DNA of 64,000 nt from Pedobacter psychrophilus. Its GTDB lineage: Bacteria; Bacteroidota; Bacteroidia; Sphingobacteriales; Sphingobacteriaceae. Location: contig NZ_LWHJ01000022.1 in assembly GCF_001652725.1 (NCBI RefSeq), positions 742,009 to 806,008 of the forward strand, written 5' to 3'. The notes beneath the pieces are model-generated. The model was not told the origin of the DNA and did not search any database. It saw only the letters and a program-made list of their open reading frames with translations. The position numbers were made by a program, and so were the translations under genes. Of the stretch, positions 1 through 9,294 are shown piece after piece (the first letter of the stretch is position 1; every line of letters begins with the position of its first letter).

Positions 1-2
1 GT

Positions 3-572
3 ATTGTAGACACAGCAAAAAGATTTATCCTTATTAAAAAAGATACCACAGCAAAAACTATTGATAGTCTAAAACCAGATTCTACTTTAATTGCTGTCAA
101 AAAAGACTCTTTAATTAGCAATACTGCAATAGTTAAAAAAGATTCTTTAGTTTCTAAACCTTTAATTAAACCTACAATCAATCAACAAAAAGTAGTTGAT
201 TTTGCCAAAAACTTAATTGGCAAACCTTATGTAACAGGTTCTAAAGATCCATCTAAAGGTTTCGATAATTCGGGATTTGTAAATTATGTTTTTGATAATT
301 TTAAGATCATAACACCAAGATATAGCGCCGCTTACATTGCTGTTGGTACAAATGTGGCTTTCGCCGATGTTGCAGAAGGTGATATCATCTTGTTTTCTAA
401 AACTGATTCCGTTAAAAAGGTAGTAAGTAATTTAGGAATTGTTATTTCTGGAAAAGGGCAACCTATTGAGTTTATCCATTGTACCTCAGGAAAAGTTAAA
501 GGTGTTACAATCACAAAAATGAACAGCTACTATCAAAAAAGACTGATTGGATTTAGAAGAGTAATTAATTGA
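3..572 (+). CDS. NlpC/P60-like protein, partial at 5' end, catalytic Cys replaced
   Basis: The reading frame is open from base 3 of the window, so the N-terminus lies outside it. The visible part starts with a low-complexity linker with three KKD(T/S) motifs (residues about 10-50). A compact NlpC/P60-type domain follows: AKNLIGKPY, then GFDNSGFVNYVF, then a GD-I-LFS strand and FIHCTSGKVKGV. In active NlpC/P60 cell-wall endopeptidases the Cys of the D-C-S-G motif is the nucleophile. Here that position is Asn (codon 267-269), while the expected His is kept. The protein is therefore probably a non-catalytic, wall-binding relative, or a peptidase of another specificity. The call rests on the fold-like motif order only; the stop is followed 23 bases later by the next gene. 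Confidence 0.72.
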   Translation: MVDTAKRFILIKKDTTAKTIDSLKPDSTLIAVKKDSLISNTAIVKKDSLVSKPLIKPTINQQKVVDFAKNLIGKPYVTGSKDPSKGFDNSGFVNYVFDNFKIITPRYSAAYIAVGTNVAFADVAEGDIILFSKTDSVKKVVSNLGIVISGKGQPIEFIHCTSGKVKGVTITKMNSYYQKRLIGFRRVIN

Positions 573-595
573 TTATTAAATAAAAAAAACGAAAT

Positions 596-961
596 ATGTT
601 AGGATTAAGAACTGCCATTTATAAAGTTGGAGATATCAATAAAGCAAAAGATTGGTATTCAAAAGCATTTGAAACAACTCCATATTTTGATGAACCATAT
701 TATGTTGGATTTGATATCAGGGGTTACGAATTAGGATTACAGCCAGAAGAAAACCCAACGACTGATAAAGCGGAAAGTGTAGTTGCTTACTGGGGAGTTG
801 ATAAAATTCAAGAAACTTACGACCATTTGATTGAATTGGGAGCAACAGAAAATGAAAAACCTTACAATGTTGGCGGCGAATTAATGACTGCAACTGTGAA
901 AGACCCTTTTGGAAATGTTATCGGACTAATTTATAATCCCCACTTCAAACTAAAAACATAA
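596..961 (+). CDS. VOC (glyoxalase/bleomycin-resistance) family protein
   Basis: This 121-residue protein has the single-module vicinal-oxygen-chelate layout. It opens with LRTAIYKVGDINKAKDWYSKAF, has a central GFDIRGYELGLQPE strand, and ends with VKDPFGNVIGLIYNP, the usual closing motif of glyoxalase/extradiol-dioxygenase-like domains. Members of this superfamily are small cytosolic metal-dependent enzymes or antibiotic-binding proteins. The substrate cannot be read from sequence. It sits 23 bases after the NlpC/P60-like gene and 45 before the S9 peptidase; co-transcription with either is possible but not shown. Confidence 0.85.
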   Translation: MLGLRTAIYKVGDINKAKDWYSKAFETTPYFDEPYYVGFDIRGYELGLQPEENPTTDKAESVVAYWGVDKIQETYDHLIELGATENEKPYNVGGELMTATVKDPFGNVIGLIYNPHFKLKT

Positions 962-1006
962 TTAAAAATTACATTATCAATTAAATTATAACCTCAATAA
1001 TATATC

Positions 1007-3040
1007 ATGAAAAAAATCCTCGTCTATAGTTTATTGCTTTTCACAACTCCAATTTTTGCTCAAAAAAACCTAACTCCAGAAATGCTTTGGAAATTAGGTA
1101 GAGTAAGTGGCGAAACTATATCAGCTGATAAAAAATCTGTGATTTACGGCGTTTCAAACTTTGAATTAGCAAGCAATAAATCTGAAAGAAATCTTTATTC
1201 TATTCCGCTTTTAGGTGGTGCTTCTAAACAAATCACCAATTCTTTAGGTAGCGAATCTGTGGTAAAAGTGGATGAAAAAACCGGAAGAGCCACTTACTCT
1301 TATAAAGGTCAACTTTGGGAAATGAATGCCGATGGAACTGGTGCAAAACAGTTGACAAACTTTAAAGATGGTCTAGAAAATGTGCGAATATCGCCGGATG
1401 GCAAATATATTTTATACACTAAAGATGTTGCTATCGTAAAAAATATAGCGAGTGATAAATACAAAGATTTGCCAAAATCTGATGCTTACGTTTATGAAGA
1501 TTTAAATTATCGCCATTGGGATACTTGGGAAGATGGAAAATTCTCTCATGTTTTTTTTGCAGCTTATGAAAATGGCAAAATAGGTACAGAAACTGATATT
1601 ATGAAAGATGAACCTTATGATTGTCCGCAAAAGCCATCAGGTGGCTTGGAAGACGTGATTTGGTCGCCGGATAGTAAGAGCATTGTTTATGTAACCAAGA
1701 AAAAATACGGTAAGGATTATGCCCAAAGTACCAATACAGATATTTTTCGATATGAAATTGGGCATCAGATTACCGTAAATCTAACTGACGGAATGGTAGG
1801 TTATGATACACAACCTGCTTACAATTATGATGGTTCTCGTTTAGCTTGGACAAGTATGGCTGAAGATGGTTATGAAACCGATAAAAACGACATCAGGATT
1901 TATGATTATAAACTAAACCAATGCTATAATTTAACCAAAGATTGGGATGAAACTGTAAACAGTTTCGTTTGGAGTGCAGATAAATCTAAAATCTATTTTT
2001 TAGCAGTAAAAGACGGAACCGAACAGATTTTTGAGATTAGTTTAGGTAATGATTTAAGCCAAACTACTGGAAAAAATATAAAGATGTTAACTAGCGGAAG
2101 ATGGGATATTAACGGTATCGTTGGTCAAGTTGGCAATACTATGGTAGTTTCTAGAACCGATATGAATCATTCGGCAGAGTTATTTAAAGTAGATTTAAAA
2201 ACAGGAACTTTAACAGAACTCACAACAGTTAATAAAGCAGCTTACGCCGATATTGCAATGAGCGAAGTTGAAGCGAAAACCATTAAAACCACAGATGGCA
2301 AAGATATGTTGACTTGGGTAATTTATCCTCCGGGATTTGACCCGGCAAAAAAATATCCAACGCTCTTATATTGCCAGGGAGGTCCGCAATCTGCACTTTC
2401 CCAATTTTATTCGGTAAGATGGAATTTCCAATTGATGGCTGCACAAGGTTATATTGTTGTTGCACCAAATAGAAGAGGAATGCCGGGACATGGAGTAGAA
2501 TGGAACAAGGAAATTAGCGGAGATTGGGGCGGACAAGCCATAAAAGATTACCTTTCTGCAATTGATGCATTGGCCAAAGAACCTTACGTAGATAAAGATA
2601 GATTGGGTTGTGTAGGTGCAAGTTATGGAGGTTATTCGGTTTATATGCTAGCCGGAATTCATGAAAATAGGTTTAAGACCTTTATAGCACATGATGGTTT
2701 GTTTGATTTAAGAAGTTGGTATGGCACAACCGAAGAATTATTTTTTGCCAATCATGATATTGGTGGTCCGTTTTGGGCTGCTAATGCACCTAAATCTTAT
2801 CAAGATTTTAATCCTGTGAATTTTGTCAATAAATGGAATACGCCAATAATGATAGTGCAGGGTGGCAGAGATTATAGAGTTCCAGTAGAACAAGGTTTAG
2901 AAGCTTTCCAAGCAGCACAATTGCAGGGAATTAAAAGCAAATTGCTTTACCTTACAGAAGAAAATCATTGGGTTTTATCTGGACAAAACGGAATTGTTTG
3001 GCAAAGGGAATTTTTTAGCTGGTTAAAAGAGACTTTGTAG
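1007..3040 (+). CDS. S9 family prolyl-oligopeptidase-type serine peptidase, secreted
   Basis: This 677-residue protein starts with a signal peptide (MKKILVYSLLLFTTPIFA, cut before Q). A beta-propeller region of about 400 residues follows, with WD40/TolB-like strands (SPDGKYILYT, SPDSKSIVYV). The C-terminal half is an alpha/beta hydrolase. The catalytic set is readable: Ser539 in GASYGGYS, Asp622 in GGRDYRVP and His654 in EENHWV. This order and spacing match the S9C/dipeptidyl-peptidase-5-like group, which cleaves oligopeptides in the periplasm. Length is usual for the family. A strong terminator follows, so transcription probably ends here. Confidence 0.93.
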   Translation: MKKILVYSLLLFTTPIFAQKNLTPEMLWKLGRVSGETISADKKSVIYGVSNFELASNKSERNLYSIPLLGGASKQITNSLGSESVVKVDEKTGRATYSYKGQLWEMNADGTGAKQLTNFKDGLENVRISPDGKYILYTKDVAIVKNIASDKYKDLPKSDAYVYEDLNYRHWDTWEDGKFSHVFFAAYENGKIGTETDIMKDEPYDCPQKPSGGLEDVIWSPDSKSIVYVTKKKYGKDYAQSTNTDIFRYEIGHQITVNLTDGMVGYDTQPAYNYDGSRLAWTSMAEDGYETDKNDIRIYDYKLNQCYNLTKDWDETVNSFVWSADKSKIYFLAVKDGTEQIFEISLGNDLSQTTGKNIKMLTSGRWDINGIVGQVGNTMVVSRTDMNHSAELFKVDLKTGTLTELTTVNKAAYADIAMSEVEAKTIKTTDGKDMLTWVIYPPGFDPAKKYPTLLYCQGGPQSALSQFYSVRWNFQLMAAQGYIVVAPNRRGMPGHGVEWNKEISGDWGGQAIKDYLSAIDALAKEPYVDKDRLGCVGASYGGYSVYMLAGIHENRFKTFIAHDGLFDLRSWYGTTEELFFANHDIGGPFWAANAPKSYQDFNPVNFVNKWNTPIMIVQGGRDYRVPVEQGLEAFQAAQLQGIKSKLLYLTEENHWVLSGQNGIVWQREFFSWLKETL

Positions 3041-3068
3041 AAAAATTTCTAAATTGTTTATATTGAAG

Positions 3069-3101
3069 AAGGATGATATTTTTAGCGTATCATCCTTTTT
3101 T
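3069..3101 (+). terminator. Rho-independent terminator after the S9 peptidase
   Basis: A perfect 10-bp stem, AAGGATGATA / TATCATCCTT, encloses a 9-base loop and runs into a T tract. It lies 28 bases after the peptidase stop. Confidence 0.85.
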
Positions 3102-3197
3102 ATTATGATAATTTCTATTCTTTAAGCTACACCAAAATTTTCCCAATTCGCTCAATTAAAACCTTAAAATTTCACTAAAATTTCCATTACAAATCCG

Positions 3198-3205
3198 TAA
3201 ATTTG
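3198..3205 (+). promoter_or_regulatory. Candidate -7 element for ileS
   Basis: TAAATTTG matches the Bacteroidota -7 consensus TAnnTTTG and lies 28 bases before the ileS ATG, downstream of a terminator. No TTTG is seen at the ideal 19-21 base distance, so only the -7 half is supported. Confidence 0.4.
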
Positions 3206-3233
3206 CAACCTTAAATTTGAGAGAGAACAGCTG

Positions 3234-6200
3234 ATGTATAAAGAATATAAGCAATTAAATTTATCGCAAATAGGTAAAGACGTTTTAGCGGATTGGAAAA
3301 AAGATCAAATATTTGAGAAAAGTATCCAAAACCGTCCGTCTAATAAGCCATATACATTTTATGAAGGTCCGCCATCTGCTAACGGGATGCCGGGGATTCA
3401 TCATGTGATGGCTCGTACCATTAAAGATATTTTTTGTCGCTATAAAACCTTAAAAGGCTTTCAGGTTAAACGTAAAGGCGGTTGGGATACTCACGGTTTA
3501 CCTATCGAACTGGCTGTAGAAAAATCTTTGGGCATCACTAAAGAAGACATCGGTAAAAAGATTTCTGTACATGAATATAACGATGCTTGCCGTAAAGAGG
3601 TGATGCGTTATACAGATGTTTGGAACGATTTAACTGAAAAAATGGGTTATTGGGTAGATTTGGAAGACCCATACATTACCTATAAAAATGAATATATAGA
3701 ATCGCTTTGGTGGATTTTAAAGCAACTTTACCAAAAAGGATTTTTATACAAAGGTTATACCGTTCAACCTTATTCTCCCGCAGCCGGTACAGGTTTAAGT
3801 TCTCATGAATTAAATCAACCTGGAACTTACCGCGATGTGAAGGATACTTCCATTGTAGCTCAATTTAAAATAAGTCCAGAGCAATTGCATCCGTTAATGC
3901 CTTTGCTTTTTGATGCTCCAGAAGAAAATACGAGTATCATCGCATGGACAACAACTCCCTGGACTTTACCTTCTAATTGTGCTTTGGCAGTTGGGGAAAA
4001 CATCGACTACGTAAAAATCAAGACATTTAATCAATATACCTTTTTGCCAATTTCTGTGGTTTTAGCTAAAGATTTAGTAGGCAAATATTTTAAAAAGGAA
4101 GCTGAAAATGCTTCTTTCCAGAATTATGTTGGTGGTGATAAATTAATCCCCTGGGAATTAACTGCTGAATTCAAAGGTGTTGATTTATTAGGTTTGCGCT
4201 ATCAGCAATTGATGCCTTATGTAACCAATGAAAATTTGCAAAAAAATGCTTTCAGGGTAATTCCAGCTGATTTTGTGACAACAGAAGATGGAACCGGAAT
4301 TGTACATACGGCTTCTATTTTTGGTGCGGACGATTTTAGGGTTGCCAAAGAAGCTGGCGTTCCGTCTGTGATGGTGCGTGATGAAAATGGAAATGAGCAT
4401 CCTTTGGTAAATAAGCAAGGAAAGTTTGTGGATGAAGTGACGGATTTTGCAGGTAAATATGTAAAAGAAGAATATTATAGCGATGAAATAAGGGCGGATA
4501 AAGATTTTAAACCGACTGATGTTTTAATTGCCATCATGTTGAAGGAAGAAAATAAAGCCTTTGATGTAAAAAAATACGAACACAGTTACCCACATTGTTG
4601 GCGTACCGATAAGCCAATTTTATATTATCCTTTAGATAGTTGGTTCATCAAAACTACAGCTGTTAAAGATAAATTAGTAGCACTCAATAAAACCATCAAT
4701 TGGAAACCAGAAAGTACCGGAACGGGTCGTTTTGGAAATTGGTTGGAAAATTTAGTGGATTGGAATTTATCAAGATCAAGATATTGGGGAACTCCTTTGC
4801 CAATTTGGAGAACGGAAGATGGTGCAGAAGAACAATGCATAGGTTCAATCCAAGAACTGAATGATAAAATGATAGAAGGATTGAATAGCGGTAAACTATC
4901 TGAGGAAGAGGTTTCTAAAATGAATTCAATCATTCAATCATTCGGTACTTCAAAATTAGACTTACATCGCCCTTATGTGGATGATATTGTTTTAATATCG
5001 CCGAAAGGCAAAAAAATGCAAAGAGAATTAGACCTGATTGATGTTTGGTTTGATAGTGGTGCCATGCCTTATGCCCAATGGCATTATCCTTTCGAAAATA
5101 AAGAGGAATTTGAAAACTCTTATCCTGCAGATTTTATTGCAGAAGGAGTGGACCAAACTCGTGGTTGGTTTTTTACTTTACATGCCATTGCCACAATGTT
5201 GAGCGAAACTAGCGATGAAATTAAGGAAGTAAACGAGAAAAACCATAATAAAGGAGTTGCCTTCAAAAATGTAATTTCTAACGGATTGGTGTTAGATAAA
5301 AACGGCAATAAAATGTCTAAACGTTTAGGCAATGGTGTTGATCCTTTTGCTACGATAGAACAGTATGGTGCTGATGCAACACGTTGGTATTTAATAAGTA
5401 ATGCTTCTCCTTGGGATAATTTAAAGTTTAACACCGATGGGTTGGATGAAGTGCGTAGGAAGTTTTTTGGTACGCTTTATAATACTTATGCATTCTTTAC
5501 GCTTTATGCCAATATCGATAAGTTTACTTATCAAGAAGCGGATATTGATTTAGCCGAAAGACCAGAAATTGACCAATGGATAATTTCTTTGCTGAATACA
5601 TTATCACAAGATGTTGATGCTTTTTATAACGATTTTGAACCTACAAAAGCGGCAAGGGCAATCCAAAATTTTGTAGATGAGCATTTAAGCAATTGGTATG
5701 TAAGATTATGTCGCCGCCGTTTTTGGAAAGGAGATTATACCGAGGATAAAATATCGGCATACCAAACTTTATATACTTGTTTAATCACGATAAGTAAGTT
5801 AATGTCGCCAATTGCACCTTTCTTTTCTGATAGGTTGTTTAACGATTTAAACTCGATAACAAATAAAGACAATTTTGAATCAGTGCATTTGGCAGATTTC
5901 CCTGTTTACCATTCCGATTTGGTGAATAAAGATTTAGAGGAAAGAATGCAATTGGCTCAGGATATATCTTCAATGGTACTCTCACTTCGCAAAAAAGTGA
6001 GTATCAATGTTCGTCAGCCTTTAAGTAAAATATTATTGCCGGTATTGGATAATGCTTTTCAAGATAAAGTTGATAAAGTTAAAGAGCTGATCTTATCAGA
6101 AACTAACATCAAGGAAATAGAATATATTAACGATACTGCGGGAATCATCAAAAAGAAAATAAAGCCAAATTTTAAATCTTTAGGTAAAAAACTAGGTAAG

Positions 6201-6659
6201 GATATGAAGTCTGTGGCTGATAAAATTGCTTCTATGAATGATAACCAAATTTCAGAATTAGAGCAAAACGAAAGTACACAAATTGATGGCTACGATATTT
6301 TATTAGAAGATGTTGAGATTATTGCTGAGGACGTACCAGGCTGGCAAGTGACCAATTTAGGGAAATTGACTGTTGCACTAGATGTTAATATTTCATTAAG
6401 TTTAAAAGAAGAAGGATTAGCCAGAGAGGTAGTAAATCGTATTCAAAACTTAAGGAAAGAGCTTGGTTTTGAAGTTACTGACAAAATTAAAGTCACATTA
6501 GAAAACAACCAATTAATTGCCAAAGCAGTGAATAATAATTTAACTTATATTTGCGCCGAAATACTGGCTAACTCTTTGTTATTACAGGAGAAAATCGATT
6601 CAGAAACTTCAATTGAAATAGAAGATACCAACATTAATATTACAATTTTAAAAGATTAA
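3234..6659 (+). CDS. ileS: Isoleucyl-tRNA synthetase, IleRS2 type with GIHH signature
   Basis: IleRS charges tRNA-Ile with isoleucine in the cytoplasm. The 1141-residue length, longer than the usual 900-940 of IleRS1, and the C-terminal region rich in KKKIKPNFKSLGKKLGK point to the eukaryote-like IleRS2 group. The class I motifs are present: KMSKR at residues 693-697, the editing-domain TTTPWTLPSN at about 240, and an N-terminal PPSANGMPGIHH block. The last is unusual. Residues 54-57 read G-I-H-H where class I synthetases carry H-I-G-H. Published work on IleRS2 links such a GXHH motif to hyper-resistance to mupirocin. The gene is first in a tight run with traR/dksA (2-base gap) and lspA. No other IleRS is visible here. 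Confidence 0.97.
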   Translation: MYKEYKQLNLSQIGKDVLADWKKDQIFEKSIQNRPSNKPYTFYEGPPSANGMPGIHHVMARTIKDIFCRYKTLKGFQVKRKGGWDTHGLPIELAVEKSLGITKEDIGKKISVHEYNDACRKEVMRYTDVWNDLTEKMGYWVDLEDPYITYKNEYIESLWWILKQLYQKGFLYKGYTVQPYSPAAGTGLSSHELNQPGTYRDVKDTSIVAQFKISPEQLHPLMPLLFDAPEENTSIIAWTTTPWTLPSNCALAVGENIDYVKIKTFNQYTFLPISVVLAKDLVGKYFKKEAENASFQNYVGGDKLIPWELTAEFKGVDLLGLRYQQLMPYVTNENLQKNAFRVIPADFVTTEDGTGIVHTASIFGADDFRVAKEAGVPSVMVRDENGNEHPLVNKQGKFVDEVTDFAGKYVKEEYYSDEIRADKDFKPTDVLIAIMLKEENKAFDVKKYEHSYPHCWRTDKPILYYPLDSWFIKTTAVKDKLVALNKTINWKPESTGTGRFGNWLENLVDWNLSRSRYWGTPLPIWRTEDGAEEQCIGSIQELNDKMIEGLNSGKLSEEEVSKMNSIIQSFGTSKLDLHRPYVDDIVLISPKGKKMQRELDLIDVWFDSGAMPYAQWHYPFENKEEFENSYPADFIAEGVDQTRGWFFTLHAIATMLSETSDEIKEVNEKNHNKGVAFKNVISNGLVLDKNGNKMSKRLGNGVDPFATIEQYGADATRWYLISNASPWDNLKFNTDGLDEVRRKFFGTLYNTYAFFTLYANIDKFTYQEADIDLAERPEIDQWIISLLNTLSQDVDAFYNDFEPTKAARAIQNFVDEHLSNWYVRLCRRRFWKGDYTEDKISAYQTLYTCLITISKLMSPIAPFFSDRLFNDLNSITNKDNFESVHLADFPVYHSDLVNKDLEERMQLAQDISSMVLSLRKKVSINVRQPLSKILLPVLDNAFQDKVDKVKELILSETNIKEIEYINDTAGIIKKKIKPNFKSLGKKLGKDMKSVADKIASMNDNQISELEQNESTQIDGYDILLEDVEIIAEDVPGWQVTNLGKLTVALDVNISLSLKEEGLAREVVNRIQNLRKELGFEVTDKIKVTLENNQLIAKAVNNNLTYICAEILANSLLLQEKIDSETSIEIEDTNINITILKD

Positions 6660-6661
6660 AC

Positions 6662-7048
6662 ATGGAAAATACTAATACTAAAACGCGTTACTCAGATCAA
6701 GAATTACAAGAGTTTAAAGAATTAATTACCGATAAATTAAATAGTGCAAAAGAGGAATTGAATAATTTAACAAGTTCTTTGAGCAGTCCAAATAAAAACG
6801 GGACTGATGATACTGCTGGTACCTACAAAACTTTAGAAGATGGTTCTGCTACTTTAGAGAAAGAGTCTATTAATCAATTAGCATCAAGACAGAAAAAATT
6901 TATTGATAATTTAGAGTCTGCATTGGTAAGAATAGAAAATAAAACCTACGGAATTTGTAGAGAGACTGGTAAATTAATCCAAAAAGAGCGCTTAAGAGCC
7001 GTTCCTCATGCTACTTTAAGCATGGAAGCAAAATTAAAGCAAAATTAA
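6662..7048 (+). CDS. TraR/DksA family protein with degenerate zinc finger
   Basis: The protein has 128 residues: a charged coiled-coil-like N-terminal half (residues 1-85) and a C-terminal DksA/TraR finger region, YGICRETGKLIQKERLRAVP. DksA proteins enter the RNA polymerase secondary channel and tune initiation with ppGpp. The canonical four-Cys finger is reduced to one: the second Cys is Thr and the last pair reads S and A (LSMEA). Loss of zinc ligands with retention of the RLRAVP helix is typical of Bacteroidota homologues as I know them. It lies 2 bases after ileS and overlaps the lspA start by one base (TAATG), so it is probably translationally coupled to lspA. Confidence 0.9.
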   Translation: MENTNTKTRYSDQELQEFKELITDKLNSAKEELNNLTSSLSSPNKNGTDDTAGTYKTLEDGSATLEKESINQLASRQKKFIDNLESALVRIENKTYGICRETGKLIQKERLRAVPHATLSMEAKLKQN

Positions 7049-7650
7049 TGAAGGGTTATAATAAACCAATAATTGCTATTCTGATCATCTTATTAGCCGA
7101 CCAAGCTCTAAAAACCTGGGTTAAAACTAATATGTTTATCGGACAAGAATTTCACTTGATTAAAAACTTTGCCATCATCCATTTTACCGAAAATAACGGG
7201 ATGGCTTTTGGGATGGAATTTGGCGGTGAAGCAGGAAAATTAGCCTTGTCTCTTTTTAGGATTTTAGCAGTTGCCGGGATTGGTTATGGCTTAATCTACC
7301 TGATAAAAAATAAATATCATAGAGGTTTAATTATGAATGTGGCATTTATTTTTGCTGGCGCATTGGGCAATATTATAGATTCTGTTTTTTATGGTAAAAT
7401 TTATGACTACGCATCAATATTTCATGGTAGGGTAGTAGATATGTTCTATTTTCCGTTGTTACAAGGCCACTTTCCAACATGGTTTCCAATTTGGGGAGGT
7501 GAAGAATATATATTTTTTAGACCGGTTTTTAATATTGCTGATTCTGCAATTTCTATTGGTGTAGTTTGTATTTTACTTTATCAAAAAAGATATTTTAAAG
7601 AGGAAGTTAAAGAGCAACCCTCTATAAATAGCGAAGTTGTAGAAGAGTAA
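7048..7650 (+). CDS. lspA: Signal peptidase II (prolipoprotein signal peptidase)
   Basis: LspA removes signal peptides from diacylglyceryl-modified lipoproteins at the inner membrane. The 200-residue sequence has four hydrophobic segments. The two catalytic aspartates sit in GALGNIIDS and in FNIADSAISIG; the NNGMAFGM loop is also conserved. A Bacteroidota-type periplasmic insert (about residues 110-160, with FPTWFPIWGGEEYIFF) separates the two aspartates. It is the last gene of the ileS-traR/dksA-lspA run and is followed by a terminator hairpin. The ATG overlaps the previous stop by one base. Confidence 0.96.
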   Translation: MKGYNKPIIAILIILLADQALKTWVKTNMFIGQEFHLIKNFAIIHFTENNGMAFGMEFGGEAGKLALSLFRILAVAGIGYGLIYLIKNKYHRGLIMNVAFIFAGALGNIIDSVFYGKIYDYASIFHGRVVDMFYFPLLQGHFPTWFPIWGGEEYIFFRPVFNIADSAISIGVVCILLYQKRYFKEEVKEQPSINSEVVEE

Positions 7651-7676
7651 ATAAACCTTACTGAAATAATTTAAAA

Positions 7677-7710
7677 TGGCGCTCTAAGATATTTTGGAAC
7701 GCCTTTTTTT
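7677..7710 (+). terminator. Terminator after lspA
   Basis: The stem GGCG...CGCC extends with interrupted pairing and is followed by a run of seven T. It begins about 27 bases after the lspA stop. Confidence 0.7.
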
Positions 7711-7816
7711 ATTTCATTAGTAAAGGTTTTTACAATGAAATTAAATGTTATAACTTTCGTTATCTCAAAGTAAAGTTTTAATTTACGTTACCAATTATTT
7801 ACACAAACAAAAAATC

Positions 7817-8248
7817 ATGAAAAAATTATTTTTGATTATGGCAATGTTATTTGCTACGACAATAATTTTTGCGCAATCTGCTGATGCAATTGTTGGCAAA
7901 TGGTTAAATAAAGATGGTGATGCACATATTCAAATTTACAAGAAAGGCAGCACCTACGATGGGAAATTAGTTTGGTTAAAGAATCCAAAAGATGAAAATG
8001 GAAAAGCTAAAGTTGATACAAATAATCCAAGTGCTAACCTTAAAAATCGTCCTATTTTAGGTTTACAAATTTTAAATGATTTTTCTTTTGATGATGGAAC
8101 TTGGGAGGATGGAACTATTTATGACCCAAAATCTGGTAAAATTTATAGTTGTAAAATCACTATGAATGGAAATGATAAATTAAACGTTAGGGGATATATG
8201 GGGATTTCTTTAATTGGAAGAACTGATGTTTGGACCCGAGTAAAATAA
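7817..8248 (+). CDS. DUF2147 family secreted protein
   Basis: The 143-residue protein has a clear signal peptide (MKKLFLIMAMLFATTIIFA, cleaved before Q). A small beta-rich domain follows that starts IVGKWLNKDGDAHIQIYKKG and contains YDGKLVWLK, the pattern of DUF2147. Members are exported and often near envelope-stress genes, but no biochemical role is established. It is followed after 6 bases by a propeller protein that starts with TTG, so the two are probably one transcript. The 5' leader carries the sequence GTAAAGTTTTAATT, also found before the GT2 gene at 16693. Confidence 0.85.
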   Translation: MKKLFLIMAMLFATTIIFAQSADAIVGKWLNKDGDAHIQIYKKGSTYDGKLVWLKNPKDENGKAKVDTNNPSANLKNRPILGLQILNDFSFDDGTWEDGTIYDPKSGKIYSCKITMNGNDKLNVRGYMGISLIGRTDVWTRVK

Positions 8249-8254
8249 GACAAT

Positions 8255-9271
8255 TTGAAATTATTTTTTAATATTTTTTTGATAGCCTTGGCATTTTCTC
8301 AAAAAACCGGGGCTCAATATTTTAAGACCTCTACATTAGATAGTGGTAAAAATTCTAGCATTAGAGGCTTATCAGTTGTAAATAATCATATAGCATGGTT
8401 ATCTGGAAGTAATGGTTGGATAGCTAAAACTACTGATGGAAATCATTTCGATTGGAAACAATTAAAAGGATTTGAGAAAATTGATTTTAGGGATATTGAA
8501 GCGTTTTCTAAAGACGATGCTATAATTGTAAGTGCAGGTTCGCCAGGTTATATTTTAAAAACAATTGATGGCGGAAAATCATGGAAAACCGTTTATCAAA
8601 ATAATGATGCTGAAATCTTTTTAGATGGATTGGATTTTTGGAACAAAAAAGAGGGAATTATTTTTGGTGATGCAATTGATGGCTTAATGCAAATTTTAAT
8701 TACTAAAGACGCTGGTGAAACTTGGCAAAATATATCTTCAAAAGCAAACATTCAATTAGCCAAAGGCGAGGGAGGATTTGCTGCCAGCGGTACCAGCATT
8801 AGAACTTTTAAAAACAATGTATATATCGCCACAGGTGGGCTAAAATCAAAACTTTACGTTTCTAATGATAAAGGCAACAATTGGAAAAACCTAGATTTGC
8901 CAATTTTACAAGGCGAACCTTCACAAGGGTGCTTTTCATTAGCTATCAATAGAAATCAAATCTTTATTGCCGGTGGCGATTATTTAAAAGATAAATCATC
9001 AACAGCTAACTACTTTTATGCTAATCTTAAAGATATGAAATGGAAATCTCCAGCAATATCTCCTTTAGGATATAAATCTTGCTTAGAGTTTATTGGAGAA
9101 AATAAGTTAATTACCACCGGAACTTCTGGAACAGATTATTCTTTAGATAACGGTTTAACTTGGATTAATTTAAATAAAGAAAGTTTTAACGTTTGCAGAA
9201 AAGCTAAAAAAGAGAATTTGATTTTGATGGCTGGAAGTAAAGGGAAAATCGTTAAGGTGGAGAAGAAATGA
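8255..9271 (+). CDS. Secreted Ycf48/BNR-type beta-propeller protein
   Basis: The start is TTG, giving MKLFFNIFLIALAFSQKTGAQ, a good signal peptide with cleavage near GAQ. The 338-residue body has recurring Asp-box-like blades: TTDGNHFDWK, TIDGGKSWKT, TKDAGETWQN, SNDKGNNWKN and SLDNGLTWIN. That repeat spacing (about 45-50 residues) is typical of Ycf48/photosystem-stability-factor-like and sialidase-like propellers. These are usually binding or assembly proteins rather than enzymes, and no sialidase active site is evident. It follows the DUF2147 gene by 6 bases. Confidence 0.82.
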   Translation: MKLFFNIFLIALAFSQKTGAQYFKTSTLDSGKNSSIRGLSVVNNHIAWLSGSNGWIAKTTDGNHFDWKQLKGFEKIDFRDIEAFSKDDAIIVSAGSPGYILKTIDGGKSWKTVYQNNDAEIFLDGLDFWNKKEGIIFGDAIDGLMQILITKDAGETWQNISSKANIQLAKGEGGFAASGTSIRTFKNNVYIATGGLKSKLYVSNDKGNNWKNLDLPILQGEPSQGCFSLAINRNQIFIAGGDYLKDKSSTANYFYANLKDMKWKSPAISPLGYKSCLEFIGENKLITTGTSGTDYSLDNGLTWINLNKESFNVCRKAKKENLILMAGSKGKIVKVEKK

Positions 9272-9294
9272 GTTTTTTTGGATAAGTGAAAAAT

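Noticed and set aside
4188..5434. Three minus-strand ORFs of 76-104 residues
   Set aside because: All are inside ileS on the opposite strand, with no family resemblance.
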